Shown: positions 42,928-51,660 of the stretch, in pieces
Layout of the letters: each line of letters opens with the position of its first letter
How positions within the stretch are numbered: position 1 is the stretch's first letter
Assembly: GCA_910586315.1 (NCBI GenBank)
Contig: CAJUIP010000005.1
Span: forward strand, 1-64,000
Length of the DNA: 64,000 nucleotides
Origin: an uncultured Lachnospiraceae bacterium
GTDB lineage: Bacteria; Bacillota; Clostridia; Lachnospirales; Lachnospiraceae
Reading direction: 5' to 3'
The notes under the pieces: generated by a model
Databases searched by the model: none
Told to the model about the DNA's origin: nothing
What the model saw: only the letters and a program-made list of their open reading frames with translations
Program-made: the position numbers and the translations under genes

Positions 42928-42942
42928 GAGAAATAGAAAAAA

Positions 42943-42987
42943 AGCATCCTCTGACCTCCGGCGGGAGGCAAAGGGATGCTCTTTTTT
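42943..42987. terminator. Bidirectional terminator
   Basis: GCATCC (42943-42948) pairs with GGATGC (42974-42979), enclosing CCTCC/GGAGG, with A7 before and T6 after. It separates the AEC gene from the convergent LysR gene, whose stop lies in it. Confidence 0.9.
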
Positions 42988-43906
42988 AGTGGTTTTCCAG
43001 AAACGACATTTCATCCACCAAAAATTCCATAAATTGTGTTTCAAGTCTTCCGGACAGTTCGCCTTTTCGGCGGATACAGCCGAATTCCATGGTCAGGCCG
43101 GGAATAGGAATACTTATGATCTGATATTCCTCTGCCCAGGAAGGCGGCATGGCAATTCCGACACCATAGCTATTTGTTTTTGAAATCACTTTCATTCTCA
43201 TGTGACCAGAGTCTACACGAAAAAGTTTTGAGAGATTAATAAAGCTGACTTCAGAAATTCGATTGTAGGGAGAGCCGCGGTCCCCTTCAATAGAATATTC
43301 CACAAAGGGATATTCCCAGAGCTTTTGAAAATTAAATTCGTTTTCTTTTACTAACGGATGACTTCTTGAAAGATTTACATTGCATTGGATATCCCAAAGC
43401 TTCCGGTATTCCAAACCGCGTTCACTTATTTCTTTTTGCATGGAGGGCGCCCGGAGGTTGGGGCTGACTGTGAGTGCGAGGTCAGCCTTTTTTTGATTCA
43501 GGAGCCGCATTCCTTCGTACTGATATTCCCGGTAAATGGAAAACTGATACTGGCTTAGGCCAAGTTCCTCCCCCGCCCAGTGTCCGAGACGGATAAAGGC
43601 ATTTTCCACAGGGGGACAGTTGGGATTTACAATGGAAAAAGAACCTCTGTCTTTTTCCTCTGTAAGTTTGTGAATGTCCTCCACTTCTTTAAGAATCTGC
43701 ATGCATTTCTGGACAAGAAGCTGTCCTTTTTTTGTAAAAGACACGCCGCCTGTCCCTCGTTCCATGATTTCAAATCCAAGTTCATTTTCCAGATTTTTTA
43801 CTGCGTTACTGATATTGGGACGGGAGGTATAGAATTTTCGGGCCGCTCTGGAGATGGAACCGGTCTCATAAATGGTCACGATATATTGCATTTGCTCAAG
43901 CTTCAT
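42986..43906 (-). CDS. LysR family transcriptional regulator
   Basis: The 306-residue regulator starts MKLEQMQYIVTIYETGSISR, with the helix-turn-helix AARKFYTSRPNISNAVKNLE at ~21-40 and a C-terminal effector domain of two lobes. GGAGGGGAATGC upstream fits ATG 43906; the longer frame to 43990 has no ribosome site. It is divergent from a broken amidohydrolase-transporter remnant, which was probably its target before the deletion. It may now act on the intact M20 gene at 45502. Confidence 0.9.
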   Translation of the reverse strand: MKLEQMQYIVTIYETGSISRAARKFYTSRPNISNAVKNLENELGFEIMERGTGGVSFTKKGQLLVQKCMQILKEVEDIHKLTEEKDRGSFSIVNPNCPPVENAFIRLGHWAGEELGLSQYQFSIYREYQYEGMRLLNQKKADLALTVSPNLRAPSMQKEISERGLEYRKLWDIQCNVNLSRSHPLVKENEFNFQKLWEYPFVEYSIEGDRGSPYNRISEVSFINLSKLFRVDSGHMRMKVISKTNSYGVGIAMPPSWAEEYQIISIPIPGLTMEFGCIRRKGELSGRLETQFMEFLVDEMSFLENH

Positions 43907-44048
43907 TGCATTCCCCTCCTTCTTGCAACAGCCCCGGTAACAGAAAATATACATCCCTGTAATTATTTCATATCTTCTTGGAATTGTCAATTATTGATAA
44001 AATCAGGGAAAGAAAACCACATAAACCAAAAGAAAAGGGAGGAAGAAT

Positions 44049-44591
44049 ATGAATAAGCAGGAAGCCCTTAACTGCCTGGATGAAAAACAGGAATTTTTGT
44101 TTTCCCTCAGCGATTTTATATGGGATCATCCGGAAACCGATTACACAGAAACAGTCTCTTCTGCCGCCTTGAAGGAGGCTCTTTTGAAGGAAGGCTTTAC
44201 CGTCAGGAGCGGCTTGGCAGATATTCCCACCGCCTTCTGCGGTTCCTTTGGAAGCGGCTTCCCGGTCATTGGGATACTGGGGGAATTTGATGCCCTTTCC
44301 GGCTTGAGCCAGAAGGCAGGGAGCGTGGTAAAGGAGGTGCTGGAAAAGGGGGGAAACGGTCATGGCTGTGGTCATAATCTTTTGGGAACAGGAAGCCTGG
44401 CAGCTGTAAATTACAGCGCTGCCGGAACTTCCCAGGAGGTGATTGACATGATTATAAATCTTAAAATCATTTATCCGGTGGCGCTTTTGCTTATCACCAT
44501 AATAATTTTAAAGTTTTATCCCATCACTCCTCAGTTTGGAAAGCAAATGAGGGAGGAATTAAAGGAGAGACGGGCGAAAGCCGCAAGATAA
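44049..44591 (+). pseudogene. Deletion fusion: M20 amidohydrolase N terminus joined to transporter C terminus
   Basis: Residues ~1-120 match the N terminus of an AbgB-type amidohydrolase: PVIGILGEFDALSGLSQKAG and GNGHGCGHNLLGTGSLAA correspond to segments of the intact protein at 45502. After about residue 120 the similarity stops. The remaining ~58 residues are a transmembrane helix (IYPVALLLITIIILKFYPI) and a basic tail ending in LKERRAKAAR, which looks like the end of an MFS/GPH-type symporter. The frame stays open across the junction near 44406. The catalytic half of the enzyme and most of the transporter are missing, so activity is unlikely, although GGAGG and the start codon survive. Confidence 0.8.
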
Positions 44592-44618
44592 AATGGATAG
44601 CCGGAATCCGGAAAGATA

Positions 44619-44673
44619 AAATCTCCCATAGAAGATCAGGCACATGATGCGCTGAATTCCATGGGAGATTTTT
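44619..44673. terminator. Bidirectional terminator
   Basis: AAATCTCCCAT (44619-44629) pairs with ATGGGAGATTT (44661-44671), with T run after and A-rich sequence before. It lies between convergent genes. Confidence 0.85.
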
Positions 44674-44685
44674 GATTTCACACCG

Positions 44686-45156
44686 TTATTTTGATTTCGC
44701 GGATTTGTCTTTATTCTTTCGGAACCGGTCGAAGAACTTTTTCTTTTCCGGCAGGGGCGGGATACCGCCGCGGACACTCTTGATTTCTGTTATGTAGAGG
44801 CCGCTGATAACAACCTTGGCTTCTGTTTTTAAGGGAAGCTGTAAGAATACCTTTTCATCGGCGATCATGGTCATGATCCTCGGACCAATTTTCGCTTTTA
44901 CAACCGGAATCTTTGCACGCTTTGCATACCAGGGAGTCTGCTCATAGACCATTGCAGGCAGGCCCGCATCTTTTAGTTTCAGCTTCTTTTTATCAATGGC
45001 CATCAGGGTAACAACCTGTTTCGCGGCGTCAATGGCGGATTGCTGTTCTACCTGGCGTTTTTCCATTTTCCTTCCCAGATAGTAGAGAATACCAAGAATG
45101 GCTATGAGAACGACGAGAATCACAAGCACGACATTCATTACGATGCTCCAGTTCAT
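44686..45156 (-). CDS. Membrane-anchored protein of unknown function
   Basis: The 156-residue product has one N-terminal transmembrane helix (VMNVVLVILVVLIAILGILY, ~6-25), a short charged linker, a globular middle with AKIPVVKAKIGPRIMTMIAD and a very basic C terminus (KKKFFDRFRKNKDKSAKSK). GGAGGTAAGTTC precedes ATG 45156. The globular part would face the cytoplasm. I do not recognise the family and neighbours give no hint. Confidence 0.8.
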   Translation of the reverse strand: MNWSIVMNVVLVILVVLIAILGILYYLGRKMEKRQVEQQSAIDAAKQVVTLMAIDKKKLKLKDAGLPAMVYEQTPWYAKRAKIPVVKAKIGPRIMTMIADEKVFLQLPLKTEAKVVISGLYITEIKSVRGGIPPLPEKKKFFDRFRKNKDKSAKSK

Positions 45157-45328
45157 GAACTTACCTCCAAATAATCTTCACGTTCTCCCTGTAAACAGGA
45201 ACAGAGAATTACGAAAAAGATTATAGCATTCATTATCTGAAAGCGCAAGCAAAAATCCGGTATTGAAACGGGAAAAGTTGGCTGGAAGCGGAAACAGGGG
45301 ATGCGGGAGGGGAAGAGCGGCAATTTTA

Positions 45329-45370
45329 TTGACAGCAGGAAATGAAGAAGGTAAAATTATATTAATATAA
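45329..45370 (+). promoter_or_regulatory. Consensus promoter with 14-bp palindrome before the M20 gene
   Basis: TTGACA (45329-45334) and TAAAAT (45352-45357) are 17 bases apart. Immediately after the -10, TTATATTAATATAA (45357-45370) is a perfect palindrome and candidate operator. The rest of the 345-bp gap 45157-45501 shows no gene. The start codon is 145 bp downstream. Confidence 0.8.
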
Positions 45371-45501
45371 CCAGATTTAAATAACCTTACGTTTCCGTGG
45401 CCTGCTTTCCTTTGCACTCTCGAAAAAGCATCTTCACCGAAACAAAAAAGGTATTTAAACAGCCATGATATATAATAAAAAGAAAAGAAAGGTGAGAAAA
45501 A

Positions 45502-46947
45502 ATGGGAAAACAGACGGCATGGGAAGAGATTGACAAAAAAGCAGCCGAAATTTTAGAGGCCAGCGACGAGATCTGGGGATGTGCAGAGACTGCGTTTACA
45601 GAGGAAAAATCCATGAAGGTTCTCTGCGAGCTGCTTGAACAGGAAGGCTTTGAGGTGGAGACGAATCTGGCAGGAGTGGCAACGGCCTTTAAGGGTACCT
45701 TTGGTTCCGGAAAGCCGGTGATAGGATTCCTTGGGGAGTTTGACGCCCTATCCGGCCTGGACCAGGAGGCGGGCGCCGCAGAGAAAAAGCAGGTGCACGC
45801 GGGCGCTCCGGGACATGGCTGCGGCCACAACATGCTTGGAACGGCATCTCTCTCTGCGGCCATTGGTGTAAAAAGGTATCTGGAAGAAAGCAAAAAGCCC
45901 GGCACGGTCGTTTACTTTGGATGTCCCGGGGAGGAAGGCGGTTCCGGAAAGGCTTTCATGGCGAAGGGCGGTGTATTTTCCGGTCTGGATGCCGCAATTA
46001 CCTGGCATCCGGGCGATCTCACAAGAGCCGATACGGGAAGTTCTCTGGCCAATTACCAGGTGGCGTATAAATTCTATGGCACCAGCGCTCATGCAGGCGG
46101 GGCCCCTCATCTTGGAAGAAGCGCTCTGGATGCCTGCGAGCTCATGAACATGGGCGTTCAGTTCCTCAGGGAGCACGTGATTCCTGAAGCCAGAATCCAC
46201 TACGCCATTACCAATACCGGAGGATATTCTCCTAATGTAGTTCAGCCCTATGCGGAAGTGCTTTACCTGATTCGCGCACCGAAAAACAGGCAGGTGGAGG
46301 AAATTTACCGGAGGGTCAATAAGATAGCGGAAGGAGCCGCCCATATGACAGAGACAAGAGTGGAAATTGACTTTGTAAAGGGATGCTCCAATCTGATCAG
46401 CAATAAGGTGATTGCGAAGAAGCTGTGGGAGAACCTTACAGAGCTTGGGGCGCCGGAGTACACAGAGGATGAAATGGCTCTCGCGAAGGCAATCCATGAG
46501 AGCGTTGGCGAAAGCTGCTACGAATCCCTGGAGAAGGTGGCAAAATCCTGTGACAAAGCAGTAAAAAAGGAAGTGCTGGCTCATAAAGGAGAAGTAATGT
46601 ACCGGTTTGTGGCTCCGTTTGATCCGGTGGGAATCATGTCCTTCGGCTCCACGGACGTGGGTGATGTGAGCTGGAATTGTCCCACGGCCCAGGCCTATGT
46701 GGCCACATGGGCGGCCGGAACTCCGGGACATTCTTGGCAGGTGGTGACTCAGGGAAAGAGCGGACTGGCCCATAAAGGACTGATTTACGCGGCAAAGGCC
46801 ATGGCAGGTGCGGCTATTGACATGTATGAGGACCCCGCTGTAATTGAAGAGGCAAAGGCAGAAATGGAAGAGACGCTGGAGGGCGATACCTATCTGTGCC
46901 CGATTCCGGATGGCTGCAGGCCGAGAGCCCTTGGAATGACAAAATAA
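45502..46947 (+). CDS. M20 family amidohydrolase (AbgB-like)
   Basis: The 481-residue enzyme is a co-catalytic metallohydrolase like AbgB, which splits p-aminobenzoyl-glutamate, or other N-acyl amino acids. Metal and catalytic motifs are GHGCGHNMLG (~110-119), GCPGEEGGSGKAF (~142-154) and a dimerisation domain (YKFYGTSAHAGGAPHLG). The C terminus has SFGSTDVGDVSW and GTPGHSWQVV with metal-ligand candidates. GAAAGGTGAG precedes ATG 45502. It is the intact counterpart of the remnant at 44049. Confidence 0.9.
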   Translation: MGKQTAWEEIDKKAAEILEASDEIWGCAETAFTEEKSMKVLCELLEQEGFEVETNLAGVATAFKGTFGSGKPVIGFLGEFDALSGLDQEAGAAEKKQVHAGAPGHGCGHNMLGTASLSAAIGVKRYLEESKKPGTVVYFGCPGEEGGSGKAFMAKGGVFSGLDAAITWHPGDLTRADTGSSLANYQVAYKFYGTSAHAGGAPHLGRSALDACELMNMGVQFLREHVIPEARIHYAITNTGGYSPNVVQPYAEVLYLIRAPKNRQVEEIYRRVNKIAEGAAHMTETRVEIDFVKGCSNLISNKVIAKKLWENLTELGAPEYTEDEMALAKAIHESVGESCYESLEKVAKSCDKAVKKEVLAHKGEVMYRFVAPFDPVGIMSFGSTDVGDVSWNCPTAQAYVATWAAGTPGHSWQVVTQGKSGLAHKGLIYAAKAMAGAAIDMYEDPAVIEEAKAEMEETLEGDTYLCPIPDGCRPRALGMTK

Positions 46948-47058
46948 AATAAGAAGAAACGGAAATTCCCGGGCTGTGAAACGCAGCCGTTTTGCCCTGC
47001 ATCTTTTTGCCCGCTTATGGCGGACCAAGAAGAACGTGGTAAAACGGCTGCTGCGGAA

Positions 47059-48855
47059 TCAGTCCGGGAATTCTATGAACAGAGGGCCGAAAAGGCGTTT
47101 GGCCCTGGCAACAGAGAAATTATAACGGCGCAAAGAGTGAGAAAAGGACCGTTCCGGCTGATGATTGATAAAGGACTGCAGATACTGTTTCCGGCTGCCC
47201 CATGGCTTGAAACAGGATTCGTCCGTGGGGAGATATTCTAAGAGTGCAGGTGCCGCGTCTGTGGACAGAGACTGCAGGTAATACAGATCGCTGTTGGAAA
47301 CGCTTTCGTGGGTAAGGTTATAGCGGGCAATGACCGCATCCGGTCTGGCAAAAGCCAGAGCTACGTAGAAAACGGATATCACCACCAGTCCATAACGAAA
47401 CAAAGGAAAGTCATCTTTAAAAATCAGACGGAAAATCCCTGCCATGAGAACTGTGGTCATTGCCAGGAACCAGAGGACCAGAAGTCTTAAAAGGGTAAGG
47501 TGGTAGCTGGCCACATAAAGCACCATGCGGTATGCGGCGGAGAAGGTCATGATTACCGTGCATATACTGAGGAAGGTCAGAGTGAGCCGCAAAAGCAGGG
47601 TGGGACGGATATATTTTAAAAATCCAAGTACCAGGGCCAGGTTAATAAAGACGACAAATACAAGCTGGTAAAAACCCTGATGAGCGTACTGGGCGTATGT
47701 CATGGATTCCGGGAGCGAGCCCTGGCGCAGAAACAGACAGTAAATCTGGATGACGCAGAAGGCCCCGTAAAAGAGGACAATGGCGCCTAAAAAGCTGACG
47801 GCGGCCAGGGGATTTCCGTTTTTGCGGCATACCTCTTTTTGAGGCTTTGGCGGCGCGAACCGGGTACAGAGAATACTGTAAAAAATGACGGCGGCGAAAA
47901 GCGAGCCGGCGCTTATGGAAATCAGGGTTTCCAGGCGGAAAAAATCATGAAACAGCCGGGATATAAGGTCCGAAAACACAGCGTCTGCACTGCCGAGGAG
48001 CCAGACCACCAGAACCGTTAAGGGGATGGACGTGCAGATGCCGGAAAGAACCAGAAGGACATTCTTGCTTTTGGAGGCTTTTCCGGATTTGGCATACACT
48101 GCCGCATGGCGGAAGGGAACCGGGAGAAGTCCAATAAGGGAGACACCATATCTCAGGATGGCGAAAAACCAGGTTCCCGTCTGCCAGGCGCGGTCCTCAT
48201 AAAGCTGATGATTCAGGAAAACAGCCAAAAGCAGAAGCAGGGCCAGGCGGCTGCAGGCGTGGAGGAAGGTGCTTCCGGTCAGACACATGGAAAGACTCAC
48301 AAGAAACGAGGTCCCCATAAGAAACCAGGAGTCCTTTTTTATGGCAAGGCCCAGCCGCTTAAAAAGCACGCATAAAACCAGATATCCCACGGCCGAAAAC
48401 AAGGGCCAGGTGATGGAACTGGGATTTTTATAAAAGCAGAACGAATCAAAGAATCCCATGGCCAGACAGACGGGCCCATAGACCCCAAAAGATTCCGCAA
48501 GCGGGGCGGCAGGAAGAGGCCTGGGGGCGGGAGGGACCGGGGGCTGGGCATGCGGGTAGGGCGAGGTCCATGTCCCGGGGGAAGAGGGAGCCTGGGTCAT
48601 GGGGGAAGAACCAGCAGCGGAAGTGCGGGCCTGGGCCTCAGGAGGAACCGCGGCGGCAGTGTGGGCCTGAGCCGTGGGGGAACCTGCGGCAGCAGTGTGA
48701 ACCTGGGCCTCGATGGAAGCGGCGGTAACGTGAGCCCGGGCCTCGGGAGAAGCCGTGATGGCAGTATGGGCCTGGACCTCGGGAGAAGTCAGGGCCGCAG
48801 CCTGGGCCGGCGCCGGGGCAGCGTTTGGTGTGTGTGTTTCATGAAAATCAGTCAT
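47059..48855 (-). CDS. DUF4173 (DUF4153-like) membrane protein with Ala/Pro/His-rich N terminus
   Basis: The 598 residues divide into a low-complexity N terminus (~1-118) with degenerate units such as SPEARAHVTAA, SPTAQAHTAAA and PPEAQARTSAA, then about twelve transmembrane helices, then a ~100-residue soluble tail including LTHESVSNSDLYYLQSLSTD. The membrane part matches DUF4173-type proteins of unknown function. Its start overlaps the upstream helix-turn-helix gene by 8 bp. The repeats are unusual for the family and are rich in Ala, Pro, Thr and His. Confidence 0.8.
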   Translation of the reverse strand: MTDFHETHTPNAAPAPAQAAALTSPEVQAHTAITASPEARAHVTAASIEAQVHTAAAGSPTAQAHTAAAVPPEAQARTSAAGSSPMTQAPSSPGTWTSPYPHAQPPVPPAPRPLPAAPLAESFGVYGPVCLAMGFFDSFCFYKNPSSITWPLFSAVGYLVLCVLFKRLGLAIKKDSWFLMGTSFLVSLSMCLTGSTFLHACSRLALLLLLAVFLNHQLYEDRAWQTGTWFFAILRYGVSLIGLLPVPFRHAAVYAKSGKASKSKNVLLVLSGICTSIPLTVLVVWLLGSADAVFSDLISRLFHDFFRLETLISISAGSLFAAVIFYSILCTRFAPPKPQKEVCRKNGNPLAAVSFLGAIVLFYGAFCVIQIYCLFLRQGSLPESMTYAQYAHQGFYQLVFVVFINLALVLGFLKYIRPTLLLRLTLTFLSICTVIMTFSAAYRMVLYVASYHLTLLRLLVLWFLAMTTVLMAGIFRLIFKDDFPLFRYGLVVISVFYVALAFARPDAVIARYNLTHESVSNSDLYYLQSLSTDAAPALLEYLPTDESCFKPWGSRKQYLQSFINHQPERSFSHSLRRYNFSVARAKRLFGPLFIEFPD

Positions 48856-49072
48856 AAGAAATTCCCTCCTTTTCGGAAAATTCCAGAATATCTCCCGGCT
48901 GGCAGTGCAGTTCCCGGCAGATGGCTTCCAGTGTGGAAAAACGGACGGCTTTTGCTTTGTTGTTTTTTAAAACAGACAGGTTGGCGGGAGTAATGCCGAC
49001 GCGTTCGGACAATTCCCCGGCGGAAATTTTCCGTTTCGCCATCATGACGTCCAGATTTACAATAATCGGCAT
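48848..49072 (-). CDS. YozG-like XRE family helix-turn-helix regulator
   Basis: This 74-residue regulator is a single Cro/C1-type helix-turn-helix (LSERVGITPANLSVLKNNKA, ~21-40, then STLEAICRELHCQPGDIL). GGAGATTTTCC precedes ATG 49072. It lies 14 bp after a DUF2975 gene; that pairing is common in Firmicutes and suggests the two work together. It overlaps the DUF4173 gene by 8 bp, so all three probably form one unit. Confidence 0.9.
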   Translation of the reverse strand: MPIIVNLDVMMAKRKISAGELSERVGITPANLSVLKNNKAKAVRFSTLEAICRELHCQPGDILEFSEKEGISYD

Positions 49073-49086
49073 GGAAAATCTCCTTT

Positions 49087-49539
49087 CTATATAGTGAAAT
49101 CATTCTCGTCTTTCAGTTCCTTGGCCCTCTCAAACACATTTTTAATGACACGGATTAAAAGGCACATGAGAATCATGCAGCAGCCCGGAATCCCCCATGG
49201 CAGATAGTAAGGCATGGAGAAAAAGCAGAAAAGCCCGGTTAAGCCGCACATCCAGGAGATCACGCGAAGTCTTCGTATATTGGATGCTGTAAAAATTTCT
49301 TCATTTCCAATCGCGCTTACAAGCTGATTCAGATGGAAAAGAATCACTCCCACCGGGACCGCGCAGGCATAAAACGTGGTGATAAAGAAAATGGACTGCT
49401 TTTCGCAGGCGGAATGAGAGTAACATATGAAACTTTTCACTAAAAAGGGGCAGGAAACCAGGACCAGTACGTATCCGGCCATAAAAAGCCAGATACAGAT
49501 CCTGGTTAAAAAAATGGAGCGCTTGTGGGACCAGTTCAT
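49087..49539 (-). CDS. DUF2975 family membrane protein
   Basis: The 150-residue protein has four predicted helices and a charged C terminus (VFERAKELKDENDFTI). GVILFHLNQLVSAIGNEEIF and ASNIRRLRVISWMC match the DUF2975 core. AGGAGG lies upstream of ATG 49539. With the adjacent small regulator it forms a two-gene set often found with membrane-sensing roles, though no function is proven. Confidence 0.85.
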   Translation of the reverse strand: MNWSHKRSIFLTRICIWLFMAGYVLVLVSCPFLVKSFICYSHSACEKQSIFFITTFYACAVPVGVILFHLNQLVSAIGNEEIFTASNIRRLRVISWMCGLTGLFCFFSMPYYLPWGIPGCCMILMCLLIRVIKNVFERAKELKDENDFTI

Positions 49540-49693
49540 GTAATTCCTCCTACTGTTTTGGTAAACCGTAACAGCTCCGTATTCTCACAGTTACGGGCAG
49601 ATATTTCATTTCTGGGATGTATCATAGCACAGGATAATCAGAAAATCAATATATTTTTATTGATAAACGATAAAAACATATTGAAAAAAAGAA

Positions 49694-49740
49694 TTGAAGA
49701 ACCGAAACGGTTATGTTATAGTAAATATCATCATAACCGT
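49694..49740 (+). promoter_or_regulatory. Promoter and operator for the secreted glycosidase-like gene
   Basis: TTGAAG (49694-49699) and TATAGT (49717-49722) are 17 bases apart. Inverted arms ACGGTTATG (49707-49715) and CATAACCGT (49732-49740) flank the -10 and start region, a plausible repressor site. Nearby, CTCACAGTTAC (about 49583) and GTAACTGTGAG (about 49759) form a second inverted pair. Confidence 0.65.
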
Positions 49741-49817
49741 GAAACAGCGAAGTACTGTAACTGTGAGGGGACAGAGCAGCTACGAAGTATTTGTATACAC
49801 AGGACGGCAAAGAAGCA

Positions 49818-51425
49818 ATGAGTTACATTAGAAAAATTACAGCAATGGCAATGGTTCTTCTGGTTGGAGCCGGAAGCCTTTCCTCCATTACGGCATACGC
49901 AGAACCACGGCCGGAATATTTAAAATCGGTAACGTATTTTGGGGATGAGTGGCCGATTAACTACTGGAACAGCGAAGACAGCCACATGGAAGAAAATTTA
50001 AGGAAAATTGCAAAAGACGGGTTCAACAGCATTATTCTGGCGGTGCCCTGGCGGGAGTTTCAGCCGATGAGCGAAAAACAGTATTATAATGAAGCGGCGT
50101 TCGAACGGTTGGAACAGATCATGGAATGTGCCGAAAGCTGCGGGCTCTGGGTCGTTCTGCGGGTGGGATACACCTGGGACTATTATGGGACGGCGGAAAT
50201 CCCGGTCCGGTATGATTATGTGACGCAGAAGGGAAGCGAGGACTGGTACGGATGGCTTAAATTTGCCGGGCGGCTTTACGAAACGGCGTCGGCCCATCCC
50301 AATTTCCACAGCGGCTTTATTACCTGGGAAGATTTTTGGAATTATGTCTGGTATATGGACCGGGACCTCTCCATGAGCTTAAGAAACCGTCTGGCGAAGC
50401 AGAGCGGATTTACGGCTTATCTTAAGGAGCAGTATTCCCTGGAGGAGGTGGGCAGCTGGTACGGCGAAGCGTTTCATTCCTTTGATGAGGTGTACCTGCC
50501 CTTTGGAGACCACCCGTCCGCAAGGCTCTTTTACGAATATTACGACCAGCATCTGATGGGATTTCTTAAGGAAACACAGAAGGTATTTCCGGGGCTTTCC
50601 ATGGAGATACGGGCCGACGGGGACCGGGTGTTTACGGGAGAGGAAACCTTCACCTACTATTCCCACAGCGCCACATACTCCTGTGAGGGAGCTCCCTATT
50701 CGGCTCTCATGTACAGCGTGTCCATGGGACAGAGAAATGAAAATGACCGGATTGCAGCGGATACGGCCCTGAAGGCCATGCAGAATAATCTGAGAAGCCT
50801 TTACGAAGCCGGGGGCAAACGGCTTTATGTGGAGCAGCTTCTCTACATGGATTCCACGGAGGCATATTCCTCGAACACTCAGATCCGGGAGGATCAGGTG
50901 GATGCGTTTGTCCGCAGCCTGACTCCGGTTCTTCTGGAAACCACCAGCGGTTATGGACTTTGGGTGTACAGGAATTATGTAAATAACTGTGTGTATAATA
51001 ATCAGTTCGGTCTGGGAAAAGAGGGATGGAATTTTTCCGGAAACAGTACCGTGGAAGAACGAAAGGGAACGAAGATGGCGGTGGTAGGCAGCAACGGTGG
51101 TATCTCTCAGAACATCACAGGCCGCCTTCCGGAAAACGGCAGGCTCTATGTGGATTTTTATGCGGAATCGGACTTGGCCGGAGCGGATGTAAAGATTCAG
51201 GTGGGAAATCTGTCGAAGAAGGTGCCTCTGACAGGAGCGGGCACGTATACTCTGGAATTTCCGTGGCAGGACCAGTATGACATTTCCATCACCGGAGACA
51301 AGAAAATTTATCTGGACGATATCCGGGTTTATACGTATGAACAGAATGGCCGGATTTATGAGAGAAACGGCGCCGAGGGAGACCTGGCCGGAAGCTTCCG
51401 CGCCCTGAACAGAACCCTGAATTAG
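49818..51425 (+). CDS. Secreted glycoside hydrolase-like (TIM barrel) protein
   Basis: The 535-residue product has a signal peptide ending SSITAYAEP. The mature part begins like family-5/42-type barrels: FNSIILAVPWREFQP (~63-77), LWVVLRVGYTWDYYG and GFITWEDFWNYVWYMD with acidic residues in catalytic-like places, and a later YVEQLLYMDST. Residues ~415-520 form a beta-sandwich reminiscent of carbohydrate-binding modules. Exact family is not recognised and the catalytic pair is unproven. The start is ATG 49818, since the frame from 49791 would spoil the signal peptide. Confidence 0.7.
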   Translation: MSYIRKITAMAMVLLVGAGSLSSITAYAEPRPEYLKSVTYFGDEWPINYWNSEDSHMEENLRKIAKDGFNSIILAVPWREFQPMSEKQYYNEAAFERLEQIMECAESCGLWVVLRVGYTWDYYGTAEIPVRYDYVTQKGSEDWYGWLKFAGRLYETASAHPNFHSGFITWEDFWNYVWYMDRDLSMSLRNRLAKQSGFTAYLKEQYSLEEVGSWYGEAFHSFDEVYLPFGDHPSARLFYEYYDQHLMGFLKETQKVFPGLSMEIRADGDRVFTGEETFTYYSHSATYSCEGAPYSALMYSVSMGQRNENDRIAADTALKAMQNNLRSLYEAGGKRLYVEQLLYMDSTEAYSSNTQIREDQVDAFVRSLTPVLLETTSGYGLWVYRNYVNNCVYNNQFGLGKEGWNFSGNSTVEERKGTKMAVVGSNGGISQNITGRLPENGRLYVDFYAESDLAGADVKIQVGNLSKKVPLTGAGTYTLEFPWQDQYDISITGDKKIYLDDIRVYTYEQNGRIYERNGAEGDLAGSFRALNRTLN

Positions 51426-51428
51426 CGC

Positions 51429-51456
51429 TTGCAATCTGGAAAAATTATGTTATACT
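51429..51456 (+). promoter_or_regulatory. Promoter for the thiamine operon
   Basis: TTGCAA (51429-51434) and TATACT (51451-51456) with a 16-base spacer, 40 bp before the TPP riboswitch. Confidence 0.75.
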
Positions 51457-51495
51457 GAAAAAGTAGGGAAATCCAGATAATTTCATATTTACAAA

Positions 51496-51593
51496 GAGGG
51501 AGCTTGCCGCGGCAGGCTGAGAGGGAATGCAGGAACGATTCCGACCTATTGAACCTGATACGGATAATGCCGGCGTAGGAAGTATTGCGAGAA
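51496..51593 (+). promoter_or_regulatory. TPP riboswitch
   Basis: The conserved THI-element parts are present in order: GAGGGAGC, GGCTGAGAGGG, GACCTATTGAACCTGATACG and GGATAATGCCGGCGTAGGAA. It senses thiamine pyrophosphate in the nascent RNA. A terminator follows directly, so control is by premature termination of the thiC-thiW-thiD-thiM transcript. Confidence 0.95.
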
Positions 51594-51599
51594 TAAGTG

Positions 51600-51640
51600 G
51601 GACATATCCGAAAAAGGATATGTCCTTTTGTGTGTTTTTT
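51600..51640 (+). terminator. Riboswitch-controlled terminator
   Basis: GGACATATCC (51600-51609) pairs with GGATATGTCC (51616-51625), followed by TTTTGTGTGTTTTTT. It is the expression platform of the TPP riboswitch. Confidence 0.92.
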
Positions 51641-51660
51641 CGCAAAGAAAGGAGAAACAG

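Noticed and set aside
44049..44591. Functional small M20 peptidase
   Set aside because: Lacks all of the enzyme after the first metal-binding region and ends in a transporter helix.
45748..47028. 426-codon minus-strand ORF
   Set aside because: Antisense shadow of the M20 amidohydrolase gene; Cys/His/Arg-rich with no domain.
50379..51434. 351-codon minus-strand ORF
   Set aside because: Antisense shadow of the secreted glycosidase-like gene, whose signal peptide and domain pattern are convincing.
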